A stretch of 64,000 nt of DNA, taken from NCBI RefSeq assembly GCF_025460765.1, contig NZ_JAMWEG010000005.1, forward strand, positions 62,001 through 126,000, given 5' to 3'. The stretch is from Micromonospora sp. MA102 (GTDB lineage: Bacteria; Actinomycetota; Actinomycetes; Mycobacteriales; Micromonosporaceae). This document shows, piece by piece, positions 17,492 through 26,950 of this stretch (positions are counted from its first letter, which is position 1; every line of letters starts with the position of its first letter). The translations under genes and the position numbers were made by a program. The notes under the pieces were generated by a model. The model worked only from the letters and a program-made list of their open reading frames with translations, was not told where the DNA came from and did not search any database.

Positions 17492-18577
17492 TCATGCCAG
17501 GTGCCGGCGCAGCGTCTCGGCGACGCGGTGGGCCGCCCGACCGTCGCCGTACGGGGTGCCGCGGGACGCCTCCGGGGCGGGCCGGGTCGCCGTCGCCGCC
17601 CACCGGGCGCCCAGCTCGCGCGGGTCCGGGACCAGCACGTTCCAGCCGTCCGCGAGGGTCTCCACCCACTCGGTCTCGGTCCGCAGCGTGGTGCACGGGC
17701 GGTCGAGCAGGTAGGCCTCCTTCTGGAGGCCGCCGGAGTCGGTGACCACGCCGACCGAGCCCCGCACGGCCGCCACCATGGCGGCGTACGGCAGCGGGCG
17801 GGCGGCGTGCAGCGAGCCCCGGGACAGCTTCAGGCCGTGCTCCTCGGCCCGGGCGACCAGCCGCGGGTGGGCCAGCAGCGCGACCGGCACGGGCAGGTCG
17901 GCCAGCGCGTCGAGCAGCGCGGCGAGCCGCTGCGGGTCGTCGGTGTTCTCGGCGCGGTGCAGGGTGGCCAGCAGGTACGGGGCGTCCGGGTCGACACCCT
18001 CGGGCAGGGCCGGCCGGGGCAGGCCGCCGCGCGCCACCTCGTCCCGGACCCGAAGGCAGACGTCCACCATGACGTCGCCGACCAGCTCGGAGCGGGACGC
18101 CAGGCCCTCCGCCGCCAGGTGCCGCATGGCCTCCTCGGTGGGGGCGAGCAGCAGGTCGGCGGCGTGGTCGGTGAGCACGCGGTTGTGCTCCTCCGGCATG
18201 CGCCGGTTGAACGAGCGCAGCCCGGCCTCCAGGTGCGCCACCCGCAGGTGCTGCTTCACCGCCGACAGGGTGCCGGCCAGGGTCGAGTTGGTGTCGCCGT
18301 AGACCAGGACCCAGTCCGGCCGCTCGGCGGCGAGCACCGGGTCCAGCGCCGCGAGGGTGTTGCCCGTCTGCACGCCGTGGCTGCCCGAGCCGATGCCCAG
18401 GTGCACGTCCGGGTCCGGGATGCCGAGGCCGGAGAAGAACACGTCGGACAGGTCGGCGTCGTAGTGCTGACCGGTGTGCACGATCACGTGCTCGCACCCG
18501 TCCTCGGCGAACGCCGCGGCGATGGGCGCCAGCTTCACCAACTGCGGTCGGGCGCCGACAATGCTGACGACCTTCAC
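17492..18577 (-). CDS. wecB: UDP-N-acetylglucosamine 2-epimerase family enzyme (WecB/WbpI)
   Basis: The product is 361 aa; GAGGAG stands 8 nt before the GTG start. Family motifs are GARPQLVKLAP, HTGQHYD, GDTNSTLAG, HLEAGLRSFNRRMPEE, TDSGGLQKEAYLL and RTETEWVE. The enzyme inverts C2 of a UDP-sugar through an elimination/addition path. Classic WecB makes UDP-ManNAc; the WbpI branch epimerises UDP-2,3-diacetamido-glucuronic acid. The other four Wbp-type enzymes in the locus favour the WbpI role, but sequence by eye cannot separate the two. It heads a minus-strand operon with two glycosyltransferases. Confidence 0.9.
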   Translation of the reverse strand: MKVVSIVGARPQLVKLAPIAAAFAEDGCEHVIVHTGQHYDADLSDVFFSGLGIPDPDVHLGIGSGSHGVQTGNTLAALDPVLAAERPDWVLVYGDTNSTLAGTLSAVKQHLRVAHLEAGLRSFNRRMPEEHNRVLTDHAADLLLAPTEEAMRHLAAEGLASRSELVGDVMVDVCLRVRDEVARGGLPRPALPEGVDPDAPYLLATLHRAENTDDPQRLAALLDALADLPVPVALLAHPRLVARAEEHGLKLSRGSLHAARPLPYAAMVAAVRGSVGVVTDSGGLQKEAYLLDRPCTTLRTETEWVETLADGWNVLVPDPRELGARWAATATRPAPEASRGTPYGDGRAAHRVAETLRRHLA

Positions 18578-19097
18578 TACGTGACTCCTCGTGATCTGCG
18601 ACGGGGACGACGGGTGGATTGGGCGCCGCCCCGGCGGTGGGGCCGGGGGCCGTGCTCACCCCGACCGGCCGGTCGCGGAGGCCCGGGTCGTGGGCGGGCG
18701 GCCCTAGGAATAGTAGTGCCCCGGCCGGTGACGGACGACGGACGCGGTGGCGGTCGGCGGCGAATCGTGCGCAGCGCCACCGGGCGGTTCCGGTCATCGG
18801 CGCCGGAGCAGGGCCGATGGCGACGAGCGGCGCGGCGCGGGACACAGCGCACCACCCTAACCGACGGTGCCCGCCGCCGGCCCGCACCGGCCCCGTGGCG
18901 CCGGGCGGGATCCGGCCGCAGGGGCCGATCCGCCGAGGTGGGACGGGCCGGGCGACGGGCTCCGTTCGCGGTCCCGACGGCGGATCTTCGTCGACCGTTC
19001 ACGACCCGCCGGTCGGTGCCGCGCCACGCCGGGACGCGCGGTCCCGCGTGGCGATCCTGGCCAGGGGCGTCCCGGCGCGTGCGTAAACTACGGCGCC
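18578..19097. other. 520-bp divergent intergenic region
   Basis: No gene is supported here. On the minus strand TACTAT (18715-18710) is the best -10 candidate for the 2-epimerase operon, which would give a leader of about 125 nt. On the plus strand TAAACT (19084-19089) lies 8 nt before the ATG of the next gene, suggesting a leaderless transcript. I see no repeat, tRNA or known riboswitch. Confidence 0.5.
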
Positions 19098-20951
19098 ATG
19101 ACCGCTCCGGGCCCCGACATCCGTACCCGCGCCTCCGCCGGCACCGAGCCGGTGACCGCCGAGGCCGCCGGGCGGACCGAGCCGCCGGTGGACGCGGCCG
19201 AACGCCCGGACGGCGGCACCCGCTGGCGCCGGCTGCGCCCGGACCTCCTGGCCGCCGCGGTCTTCCTGGCCGGCGCCTTCTGGGTGACCGCCCGCGGCTG
19301 GCGCGACCCCGCCGGCCAGCTGCTCGGCAGCCGCCCCAACGACCAGGGCTTCAACGAGTGGATGCTGGCGTACGCGGCGCACGCGGTCAGCCACCTGGAG
19401 AACCCGTTCTTCACCACGCTGCAGAACGCCCCGAGCGGCGTGAACCTGATGACCAACGTCGGGATGCAGCTGCCCGGCCTGGTGCTGGCACCGGTCACCC
19501 TGCTGTTCGGCGCCTCCTTCTCCTACCTGCTGTTCATCACGCTGAACCTGGCCGGCACCGGGTACGCCTGGTACCACGTGCTCTCCCGGCACCTGGTCCC
19601 GTCCCGGGTGGCGGCGTTCGCGGGCGGCCTGTTCTGCGCCTTCGCTCCGGCCCTCGTCTCGCACAGCAACGGGCACCCGCACATCACCGCCCAGTGGCTG
19701 GTGCCCTTCATCGTGTGGCGGGTCGTCCGCCTGGCCCGCGACGGCCGCCCGGTCCGGGACGGCCTGGTGCTCGGCGGCCTCGTGGTGGCGCAGTTCTTCG
19801 TCAGCCTGGAGATCCTCTTCCTGCTGGCGCTGGGCTGTCTCATGCTGGTGGTCGGCTACGTGATCTTCCGGCCCCGCGAGGCGCTGCGGCGGGTCCGGCC
19901 GGTGCTCGGCGGGCTCGCGATCACCGGCGTGCTGGTCGCCGCGGCGGCGGCGTACCCGCTCTGGATGCAGTTCGCCGGGCCGCAGCACCGGGTCGGGCAC
20001 CCCGGCGACCCGGACGACTACGCGCTGACCCTCGGCTCGTTCGTGCGCTACGCCACCGAGTCGGTGGCGGGCAGCCCCACCAGCGCGCTGCACTGGGCTC
20101 CGAACACCACCGAGCAGTCGAGCTTCTACGGCTGGCCGGTGGTGGTCCTGGCGCTTCTCGCCTGCTGGTGGCTGCGCCGGGAGATCGCCGGCCGGGTGCT
20201 CGGCGTGGTGATCGCGATCTCCGCGCTCTTCTCGATCGGCACGACCTGGACCTGGGGCACCCGGCGTACCGCTGTCCCGGCACCGTTCGCGCTGGTGAGC
20301 GAGCTGCCGGTGTTCGACTCGGTGGTGGTCTCCCGGTTCGCGCTGATCACCACGGCGGCGCTCGGCGTGCTGTTCGCGCTCGCCGGGGACCGCCTCGTCC
20401 GGATGCGGGCGACCGGCGCGGGCAGGGCCCGCCTGGTTCCCTGGCTGGCCGCCGCAGTGGCGCTGGCGGCGCTGCTGCCGGTCCTGCCGACGCCGCTGGA
20501 GGCCCGCAGCCGGGTCCCCGCCCCCGACTTCGTCTCCAGCGGCGCGTGGAAGGACCACGTGGCGCCCGGCCGCACCCTGGTGCCCGTCCCGGTCAACCAG
20601 ATGACCTCGGTGTACTGGAGCTCCGCCGGGCTGGTCGGCTTCGCCGTCCCCGAGGGCTACTTCCTCGGCCCGGTCTCCGCGACCGACGCCACCGGCCGGT
20701 GGGGCGTCGAACCGCAGCCGACCGCGAAGCTGCTCACCGCCGTCTCCCGGGGCGAACGGGACACCCGGGTCGACCCGGCGGAGATCGCCCAGGCGCGCGC
20801 CGACGTCCGCTACTGGAAGGCCGACGCCGTGGCGCTGCCGGTGGGCGCCCGGCGGCACGACAACCTGAGGAGCGTGCTGGACGCCCTGTACGGCCCGGGG
20901 CGGCAGGTCGACGACGTCTGGCTGTGGGACGTGCGCCCGTTCACCCGGTGA
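19098..20951 (+). CDS. large multi-span membrane protein, probable GT-C glycosyltransferase
   Basis: The product is 617 aa. A disordered, charged N-terminus (1-47) is followed by about eleven hydrophobic segments up to residue ~475, and a C-terminal soluble domain of ~140 aa. Early in the chain the loop GSRPNDQGFNEWMLAYAAHAVSHLENPFF resembles the first extracytoplasmic loop of GT-C transferases, which carries the catalytic acid. GT-C enzymes use polyprenyl-phosphate sugars on the outer face. It is convergent with a PIG-V-like protein, and a strong hairpin lies between them. Exact family not recognised. Confidence 0.7.
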   Translation: MTAPGPDIRTRASAGTEPVTAEAAGRTEPPVDAAERPDGGTRWRRLRPDLLAAAVFLAGAFWVTARGWRDPAGQLLGSRPNDQGFNEWMLAYAAHAVSHLENPFFTTLQNAPSGVNLMTNVGMQLPGLVLAPVTLLFGASFSYLLFITLNLAGTGYAWYHVLSRHLVPSRVAAFAGGLFCAFAPALVSHSNGHPHITAQWLVPFIVWRVVRLARDGRPVRDGLVLGGLVVAQFFVSLEILFLLALGCLMLVVGYVIFRPREALRRVRPVLGGLAITGVLVAAAAAYPLWMQFAGPQHRVGHPGDPDDYALTLGSFVRYATESVAGSPTSALHWAPNTTEQSSFYGWPVVVLALLACWWLRREIAGRVLGVVIAISALFSIGTTWTWGTRRTAVPAPFALVSELPVFDSVVVSRFALITTAALGVLFALAGDRLVRMRATGAGRARLVPWLAAAVALAALLPVLPTPLEARSRVPAPDFVSSGAWKDHVAPGRTLVPVPVNQMTSVYWSSAGLVGFAVPEGYFLGPVSATDATGRWGVEPQPTAKLLTAVSRGERDTRVDPAEIAQARADVRYWKADAVALPVGARRHDNLRSVLDALYGPGRQVDDVWLWDVRPFTR

Positions 20952-20976
20952 CGGGCGTCCCCGCCCGCACCGGGTG
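20942..20976. terminator. bidirectional terminator that includes a stop codon
   Basis: CACCCGGTG (20942-20950) pairs with CACCGGGTG (20968-20976), and CGGGCG (20952-20957) with CGCCCG (20962-20967), giving a 15-bp stem with one bulged A. The TGA of the plus-strand gene (20949-20951) is inside the stem, and the minus-strand gene ends at 20982. Confidence 0.8.
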
Positions 20977-20981
20977 ACCGG

Positions 20982-22172
20982 TCACGGCGACTTCGTCCAG
21001 ATCAGCAGCAGGTATCCGCCGAAGTAGGCGGAGAAGATGGTGGCCGCCACCAGCACGGTGACCGCCCGGGCCCAGCCGGCCCGGGCCAGACCCGCCGCGA
21101 CCGGGAGCAGCAACGCGAACGCCGGCAGCAGGAACCGCGCCTTGGCGTGGTAGTAGCCGGCGGCGCCGAGCGTGGTGACCAGGAGCAGCCCGCTGTAGAG
21201 CAGCAGCTGCCAGGGCTGCCGGTCGAGCAGGCTCAGCACGAACAACATCACCGCCAGCAGCGACACCACGCTCACCACCAGCATCTGCGGCGTGGTCGTC
21301 TCGGCGAGCACCTCCTGGCCCCGGCGGACGGTGTACGCGCCCAGGTCGAAGGTGCTGCCCCAGCCGGCGGACTGGATGTGGAACCAGCCGTCCGGCCGCC
21401 CGGTCTGCGTGCCCACCCAGGCCAGGTAGCCGAGCCAGCCGGCGGGGGCGAGCAGCATGGCGACCCAGGGCCGCCAGCCGTCCCGCCGCCGGACGATCGC
21501 CACGAGCGCGGCGAGCCCCACCACCGGGATCAACGACGAGGCGGTCGGCCGGGTCAACCCGGCGAACAGGCACAGCACGCCGGCGGTGAGCCACTGGTTG
21601 CGCAGCAGCGCGTACAGCGTCCAGACCGCCAGGGCCGTGAACAGGCTCTCGCTGTAGGTCATCGACTCGACGATGGCGTGCGGCAGCGCGGCCCAGAGTG
21701 CGGCCAGGATTACACCGGTGCGCCGGTCGTGCAGGTGTGCCCCGATCGCGAAGAGCCCCCAGGCGGCGGCGAGCCCGGCCAGCCACGCCACGATCAGCGC
21801 CGCCTCGCGGGGGCTGAACGGGCTGATCCGGTCCAGGACGCCGGTGAGGCCGGGGTAGAGCGGGAAGAACGCCATGTCGCTCTGCGTCTTCACGTACCCG
21901 TCGTAGCCGTGCTGGGCGATCGAGAGGTAGTAGGTGCCGTCCGACTTGCTGAGCCGCTGCTCGGGGGAGAGCCCCAGGTTGCGGGCCCAGACGTACACGG
22001 TCAGCACCCCGACCAGACGGATCACGGCGTAGGCCGCGAGCGCGGGCAGCGCGGCCCGGCCGGCCGCCGTCAGCCGGCGGCCGAGGCGGGGACGATCCGG
22101 GAGGGGGCTCGCCTGTGTGGCCGAAGGGGGCGGCGTCGGCCGGCTCGGCTCCTCGGTTGTCACCATGTCCAT
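20982..22172 (-). CDS. PIG-V-like mannosyltransferase family membrane protein
   Basis: The product is 396 aa with about ten hydrophobic segments. The loop after the first membrane span holds SKSDGTYYLSIAQHGYDGY and FFPLYPGL, matching the WDxxxY...FPLYP pattern of the PIG-V/DUF-type GT-C family, where the aspartate is essential. A further match is NQWLTAGVLCLFAGLTRPTA. The family transfers mannose from a polyprenyl-phosphate donor. The start is ATG 22172 (a second ATG is at 22166). It is probably part of the surface polymer locus, decorating polymer or protein outside the membrane. Confidence 0.82.
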   Translation of the reverse strand: MDMVTTEEPSRPTPPPSATQASPLPDRPRLGRRLTAAGRAALPALAAYAVIRLVGVLTVYVWARNLGLSPEQRLSKSDGTYYLSIAQHGYDGYVKTQSDMAFFPLYPGLTGVLDRISPFSPREAALIVAWLAGLAAAWGLFAIGAHLHDRRTGVILAALWAALPHAIVESMTYSESLFTALAVWTLYALLRNQWLTAGVLCLFAGLTRPTASSLIPVVGLAALVAIVRRRDGWRPWVAMLLAPAGWLGYLAWVGTQTGRPDGWFHIQSAGWGSTFDLGAYTVRRGQEVLAETTTPQMLVVSVVSLLAVMLFVLSLLDRQPWQLLLYSGLLLVTTLGAAGYYHAKARFLLPAFALLLPVAAGLARAGWARAVTVLVAATIFSAYFGGYLLLIWTKSP

Positions 22173-22414
22173 ACTGCGATCCTGTCCGCGCTGAGCTGGG
22201 GTGATCCGACGGCGGGCGCGGCCCGTCGGAGAGGCTCGACGCCGGCCCGGCCGGGGAACTGGCGAGGTCGCCGGTCGTTGAACAGCATGGAGGGTAGCAA
22301 TCGGCGCCGGAGGCCGCGGACCGCCGACGGCGGCGGGCGTTTCCCGCGGACCCGTTGTCGTAGACTCGCTCGGGTCCGCGGGTGCGGTGCTGGTGACAAC
22401 GGAGACGGGCAGGA

Positions 22415-24022
22415 ATGGGATCTGACGGCACGACCGCCCCGGCGGCCACCCGGGGACGGGTCGTCATGCTGGTGGACAACGGGGTCATCGGTGACTCCCG
22501 GGTACAGAAGGCCGCCCGGTCGGCGGCCGAGGCCGGCTGGGACGTCGTCCTCCTCGGGCGCGCGCCCGTCGGGCAGCCGCAGCGCTGGCGACTCGGCGAC
22601 GCCGAGGTCCGCCTGATTCCGATGCCCGAGCCGCTCGCCAAGCGCCGGCACGAGTTCCGGCGGGTGTGGCTGCGCCGGCCGTTCGCCTACCCGCCGTCCG
22701 GCATCGCCGCCCACCGCTCCCAGGCCGTGAGGGCCTGGCGGGCCGACCTGGCGGTCCGGCGGGCGGCGCTGACCACCGCGGCCCGGGAGTCCGGCGCCGG
22801 CCGGCCCGGCGGGCTGCCCTGGGCCGCGCTGCGGGCCGAGGAGAAGCTCGCCGGCCTGACCCGCAAGTGGGTGGGCTTCCGCAACCGGCAGCTCAACCAG
22901 GCCCGGAAGAGCCGCAAGCTCGACGGCCCCTGGGACCGGGCGTACACGCTGTTCTGGCAGCGGCTGCGCGGCGACGGCGCGTGGCGCCGCCTCGAACCGG
23001 GGCTGTGGGACTACGAGCTGGCCTACGGCCCGGTCGTCGACGAGCTGGCCCCGGACCTGATCCACGCCAACGACTTCCGGATGATCGGCGTCGGCGCCCG
23101 CGCGAAGGTCCGGGCCGCCGCCAAGGGCCGCCGGATCGCGCTGGTCTGGGACGCCCACGAGTACCTGCCGGGTGTGCAGCCGTGGCGGGACAACGCCCGC
23201 TGGCTGCCCGGCAACGTGGCGCACGAGCGCGAGTACGTGCCGTACGCGGACGCCACGATGACCGTCTCCGGCGGCCTGGCCGACCTGCTGCGCCGCGAGC
23301 ACGGGCTGGCGGAGCGCCCGGCCGTGGTGCTCAACGCCCCGGCCGTGGACGAGCTGCCGGCCGACGCGGGCGAGCCGGTGCCGGACATCCGCGCGCTCTG
23401 CGGCATCGGCCCGGACACCCCGTTGCTGGTCTACAGCGGGGTGGCCGCCGTCAAGCGCGGCCTCGGGGTGATGGTCGAGGCACTGCCCCGGCTGCCCGGC
23501 GCACACGTCGCGTTCGTGGTCAACAAGCCCACCTCGGCCTACGTCAAGGGCCTGGTCACCCGGGCCGGCGAGCTGGGCGTGGCGGACCGCGTGCACCTGC
23601 TGCCCTACGTCCCGCACCACCAGGTGGTCCGGTTCCTGTCCGGCGCGCAGGTCGGCGTCATCCCGATCCAACACTGGCCCAACCACGAGATCGCGCTGAT
23701 CACCAAGTTCTTCGAGTATTCACACGCCCGCCTCCCGCTGGTCGTCTCCGACGTACGGACGATGGCGGACACTGTCCGGGAGACCGGGCAGGGCGAGGTG
23801 TTCACGGCCGAGGACGTGGCCGACTTCGTCCGGGCGGTCACCGCGGTGCTCGCCGACCCGGCGCGCTACCGCGCCGCGTACGACCGGCCCGGTCTGCTGG
23901 CCGGCTGGACCTGGGAGGCGCAGGCGCAGGTGCTCGACGGCGTCTACTCCCGGCTGCTGCCCGACGCCCCGTCCCGGCCGGCCGGCGACCCGGTCCCGAC
24001 CTCGGTGGGGGCCGGCGCGTGA
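22415..24022 (+). CDS. GT4 family glycosyltransferase, paralogue B
   Basis: The product is 535 aa. It matches paralogue A (12209-13843) along its whole length: RGRVVMLVDNGVIGDSRVQKAARSAAEAGW at the start, the basic helical insert, ANDFRMIGVGAR, WDAHEYLPG and KFFEYSHARLPLV. The DNA of the first ~100 bp is also nearly identical, suggesting a recent copy or gene conversion. The end overlaps the next gene (GTGA), so the two are coupled. Different inserts and loops (PSGIAAHRSQ against GPESKRKQ) suggest that the two enzymes differ in acceptor. A purine-rich stretch precedes the ATG. Confidence 0.85.
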   Translation: MGSDGTTAPAATRGRVVMLVDNGVIGDSRVQKAARSAAEAGWDVVLLGRAPVGQPQRWRLGDAEVRLIPMPEPLAKRRHEFRRVWLRRPFAYPPSGIAAHRSQAVRAWRADLAVRRAALTTAARESGAGRPGGLPWAALRAEEKLAGLTRKWVGFRNRQLNQARKSRKLDGPWDRAYTLFWQRLRGDGAWRRLEPGLWDYELAYGPVVDELAPDLIHANDFRMIGVGARAKVRAAAKGRRIALVWDAHEYLPGVQPWRDNARWLPGNVAHEREYVPYADATMTVSGGLADLLRREHGLAERPAVVLNAPAVDELPADAGEPVPDIRALCGIGPDTPLLVYSGVAAVKRGLGVMVEALPRLPGAHVAFVVNKPTSAYVKGLVTRAGELGVADRVHLLPYVPHHQVVRFLSGAQVGVIPIQHWPNHEIALITKFFEYSHARLPLVVSDVRTMADTVRETGQGEVFTAEDVADFVRAVTAVLADPARYRAAYDRPGLLAGWTWEAQAQVLDGVYSRLLPDAPSRPAGDPVPTSVGAGA

Positions 24023-25590
24023 GCCGTCAGCCGGACGTGACGGTGGTCGTCGCCGTCTACAACACGATGCCGTACCTCACCAGCTGCCTGGAGTCGCTGG
24101 TCGGGCAGACCATCGGGCTGGACCGGCTGGAAATCGTGGCGGTCGACGACGGCTCCACCGACGGCAGCGGCGCCGAGCTGGACCGGTACGCCGCCCGCTA
24201 CCCGGAGACGGTCCGGGTGCTGCACCAGGCCAACTCGGGCGGCCCGGCCGCACCGAGCAACCTCGGCCTGGACCACGCCCACGGCCGGTACGTCTTCTTC
24301 ATCGGCTCGGACGACCACCTCGGCCCGGAGGCGCTGGAGCGGCTGGTGGCCGCCGCCGACCGGTGGGACTCCGACGTGGTGCTCGGCCGGATGGTCGGCA
24401 CCAACAAGCGCTACGTGCACCAGGCGGTCTACGCGAACACCCAGGAACGGCTCGACCTGTTCGACAGCGCGCTGCCCTGGTCGCTGTCGAACACCAAGCT
24501 GTTCCGGCGGGCCCTGGTCGAGCGCCACGGCCTGCGGTTCCGCACCGACATGCCGATGGGCAGCGACCAGCCGTTCACGCTGGAGGCCTGCTTCCGGGCG
24601 GACAAGATCTCCGTCCTCGCCGACTACGAGTACTACTACGCGGTCAAGCGGGAGAACGCGCAGAACATCACCTACGCCAGCCGCTTCGAGGAGCGGCTGC
24701 GCTGCGCCGAGGAACTGGTCGGTTTCGTGGCCGGGCTCATCGAGCCGGGCCCACGCCGGGACGCGGTGCTGCTGCGCCACTTCAGCTGGGAGGTGGCGAA
24801 GCTGCTCCGGGCGGAGTTCCTGGGCCTGTCCCCGGACGTCCAGCAGCACGTCCACGACCGGATCCGCAAGCTCGCCGAGGCGTACCTGACCGAGGGCGTC
24901 CTGGCCCGGATGGCACCCGCGGAGCGGCTGCGGCTCGCCGTGGCGCGCGACGGCGACCTGGCGCAGCTGCGCGAGCTGATCGGGCAGCAGGCCGACAAGG
25001 CGCTGCCCGAGGTCACCATCGCCGACGGCCGCTGGTACGCCCACCACGTCGGCTTCCGCGACCCGGCGTTCGGCTACCCGGACGACTGGTACGACGTCAC
25101 CGACCGGGCCGGCAAGGTGCTGGCCAGGCTGACCGCGACCGAGCTGGCCTGGGGCCGGGACGCCAGCGGCGCCCGCGCCCTGGTGGTCACCGCGGGCAGC
25201 CCCTGGGCCGTGCTGTCCGAACTGGCCCCCGGGGCGGTCCGGGTCAGCGTGGGCGAGGTGGCGGGTGTGACGTCGGTCGCGCCCGACGGCACCGGTACCG
25301 TCGTACGGACGGACTTCGCGGTGGACCGGCTGCTCGCGGTCGCCGCGGCGAACGGGGAGCGTCGGGTGGTGCGTGCCGAGGTGACCGCGCTGGGCGGGGT
25401 CGCCTCGGCGCCGCTCCGGACGGACCGCCGCGTCGCGGCGCCCCGGCGGCTGGCCCGGCGCGGCGTCCGGCTCCACCTCGTCACGCCCACCACCAATCAC
25501 AAGGGCCAGGTGATCGTCGCGATCACGCCGGTGACCCCCGGTCGGTTCCTTGCCCGCCTGCGCCGAATGCGGCCCTCTGGAGGAAAGTAG
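24019..25590 (+). CDS. GT2 family glycosyltransferase, TarS/TarP-like teichoic acid glycosyltransferase
   Basis: The product is 523 aa, starting at GTG 24019 in a GTGA overlap. Residues 6-110 are a GT-A fold with VVVAVYNTMPYL, VDDGSTDGS and the DXD-like GSDDH. The phrase NSGGPAAPSNLGLDHAHGRYV and the later TDMPMGSDQPFTLEACFRADKISVLADYEYYYAVKRE closely follow the layout of staphylococcal TarS, which puts GlcNAc on poly-ribitol phosphate. A C-terminal beta-rich region (~330-510) may correspond to the TarS oligomerisation/binding part. With the CDP-ribitol-type enzymes nearby I infer that it decorates a polyol-phosphate polymer. Confidence 0.82.
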   Translation: MSRQPDVTVVVAVYNTMPYLTSCLESLVGQTIGLDRLEIVAVDDGSTDGSGAELDRYAARYPETVRVLHQANSGGPAAPSNLGLDHAHGRYVFFIGSDDHLGPEALERLVAAADRWDSDVVLGRMVGTNKRYVHQAVYANTQERLDLFDSALPWSLSNTKLFRRALVERHGLRFRTDMPMGSDQPFTLEACFRADKISVLADYEYYYAVKRENAQNITYASRFEERLRCAEELVGFVAGLIEPGPRRDAVLLRHFSWEVAKLLRAEFLGLSPDVQQHVHDRIRKLAEAYLTEGVLARMAPAERLRLAVARDGDLAQLRELIGQQADKALPEVTIADGRWYAHHVGFRDPAFGYPDDWYDVTDRAGKVLARLTATELAWGRDASGARALVVTAGSPWAVLSELAPGAVRVSVGEVAGVTSVAPDGTGTVVRTDFAVDRLLAVAAANGERRVVRAEVTALGGVASAPLRTDRRVAAPRRLARRGVRLHLVTPTTNHKGQVIVAITPVTPGRFLARLRRMRPSGGK

Positions 25591-25594
25591 TTTC

Positions 25595-26878
25595 ATGAAC
25601 ATCTGCGTCGTCGCGCTCGGCAAGATCGGTCTGCCGCTCGCCGTGCAGTTCGCCTCGAAGGGGCACCGCGTGATCGGTGCCGACGTCTCGGAGCGGGTCG
25701 TCCAGCTGGTCAACGACGGCGCCGTGCCGTTCCCCGGCGAGACCGACCTGGACGTCAAGCTGAAGGAGGCGGTCGCCGCCGGGCTGCTGTCGGCCACCAC
25801 CGACACGGCCACCGCGGTCGCCGAGTCCGAGGCCGTCGTCGTGGTCGTGCCGCTCTTCGTCGACGCCGAGGGCGTGCCGGACTTCGGCTGGATGGACGAC
25901 GCCACCCGGGCCATCGCCCGTGGCCTCAAGCCCGGCACCCTGGTCAGCTACGAGACCACCCTGCCGGTCGGCACCACCCGCAACCGCTGGGCCCCCATGC
26001 TGGAGGAGGGCTCCGGCCTCACCGCCGGCCAGGACTTCCACCTGGTGTTCAGCCCGGAGCGGGTGCTCACTGGCCGGGTCTTCGCCGACCTGCGCCGCTA
26101 CCCCAAGCTGGTCGGCGGCATCGACGAGGCGTCGGCCGAGCACGGCGTGCGCTTCTACGAGGCGGTGCTCGACTTCGACGAGCGGCCCGACCTCGACCGC
26201 CCGAACGGCGTCTGGGACCTCGGCTCGGCCGAGGCCTCCGAGCTGGCCAAGCTCGCCGAGACGACCTACCGCGACGTCAACATCGGCCTGGCGAACCAGT
26301 TCGCCCGCTTCGCCGACACGGTGGGCGTCGACGTCACCAAGGTCATCGAGGCCTGCAACACCCAGCCGTACAGCCACATCCACTCGCCGGGCATCGCCGT
26401 CGGCGGCCACTGCATCCCGATTTACCCGCGGATGTACCTGTGGAACGACCCGGCGGCCACCGTGGTCCGCTCGGCCCGCGAGGCCAACGCCGCCATGCCG
26501 GAGTACGCCGTCGACCTGCTCGCCGCCGCGTACGGGGACCTGACCGGGGTGGGCGTGCTGGTGCTCGGCGCGGCCTACCGGGGCGGCGTCAAGGAGACCG
26601 CGTTCTCCGGCGTCTTCCCGACCGTCGAGGCGCTGCGCGCGCGGGGCGCCGTCCCGTACGTCGCCGACCCGATGTACACCAATGAGGAGCTGGCCGCGCA
26701 CGGCCTGCCCGGCTACGAGGGCGAGCCGGTCGGCGCGGCGGTCATCCAGGCCGACCACGCCGAGTACCGCAACCTCACCCCGGCCGACCTGCCGGGCGTG
26801 ACGGTGCTGGTCGACGGCCGCCGGGTCACCGACCCGGCGCGCTGGGCCGGCGTCCGCCGCGTGGTCATCGGCGGCTGA
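25595..26878 (+). CDS. UDP-sugar 6-dehydrogenase (WbpA/WecC family)
   Basis: The product is 427 aa. GGAGG stands 11 nt before ATG 25595, four bases after the GT2 stop. It has the three-domain layout of UDP-Glc/UDP-ManNAc dehydrogenases: the NAD site VVALGKIGLPLAVQFA, the ETTLPVGTTR stretch, SPERVLTGRVFADL, and the catalytic Cys273 in VGGHCIPIYP. The family oxidises C6 of a UDP-sugar twice to a uronic acid. As the first step of the Wbp route it would convert UDP-GlcNAc to UDP-GlcNAcA; a WecC-type role on UDP-ManNAc is the alternative. A strong terminator follows. Confidence 0.9.
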   Translation: MNICVVALGKIGLPLAVQFASKGHRVIGADVSERVVQLVNDGAVPFPGETDLDVKLKEAVAAGLLSATTDTATAVAESEAVVVVVPLFVDAEGVPDFGWMDDATRAIARGLKPGTLVSYETTLPVGTTRNRWAPMLEEGSGLTAGQDFHLVFSPERVLTGRVFADLRRYPKLVGGIDEASAEHGVRFYEAVLDFDERPDLDRPNGVWDLGSAEASELAKLAETTYRDVNIGLANQFARFADTVGVDVTKVIEACNTQPYSHIHSPGIAVGGHCIPIYPRMYLWNDPAATVVRSAREANAAMPEYAVDLLAAAYGDLTGVGVLVLGAAYRGGVKETAFSGVFPTVEALRARGAVPYVADPMYTNEELAAHGLPGYEGEPVGAAVIQADHAEYRNLTPADLPGVTVLVDGRRVTDPARWAGVRRVVIGG

Positions 26879-26892
26879 CCCTTCCGCGATTT

Positions 26893-26923
26893 CGGGCCCC
26901 GGCCGTGTGACGGCCGGGGCCCG
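26893..26923 (+). terminator. strong hairpin between convergent genes
   Basis: A perfect 14-bp stem (26893-26906 with 26910-26923, CGGGCCCCGGCCGT and complement) has a GTG loop. It lies 14 nt after the dehydrogenase stop and 27 nt from the end of the minus-strand acetyltransferase gene, so it may serve both. Confidence 0.85.
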
Positions 26924-26950
26924 CTCGCGTCGCGGCGCCGCCGCGCGCGC

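Noticed and set aside
18578..19097. Hidden small gene or RNA in the 520-bp gap
   Set aside because: Open frames there overlap the start of the GT-C gene or lack a ribosome site, and no conserved RNA blocks were seen.
17501..20977. Plus-strand open frame of 1158 codons
   Set aside because: It lies opposite the 2-epimerase gene and then in another frame of the GT-C gene. The composition is almost only Arg, Gly, Pro and Ala with no recognisable motif.
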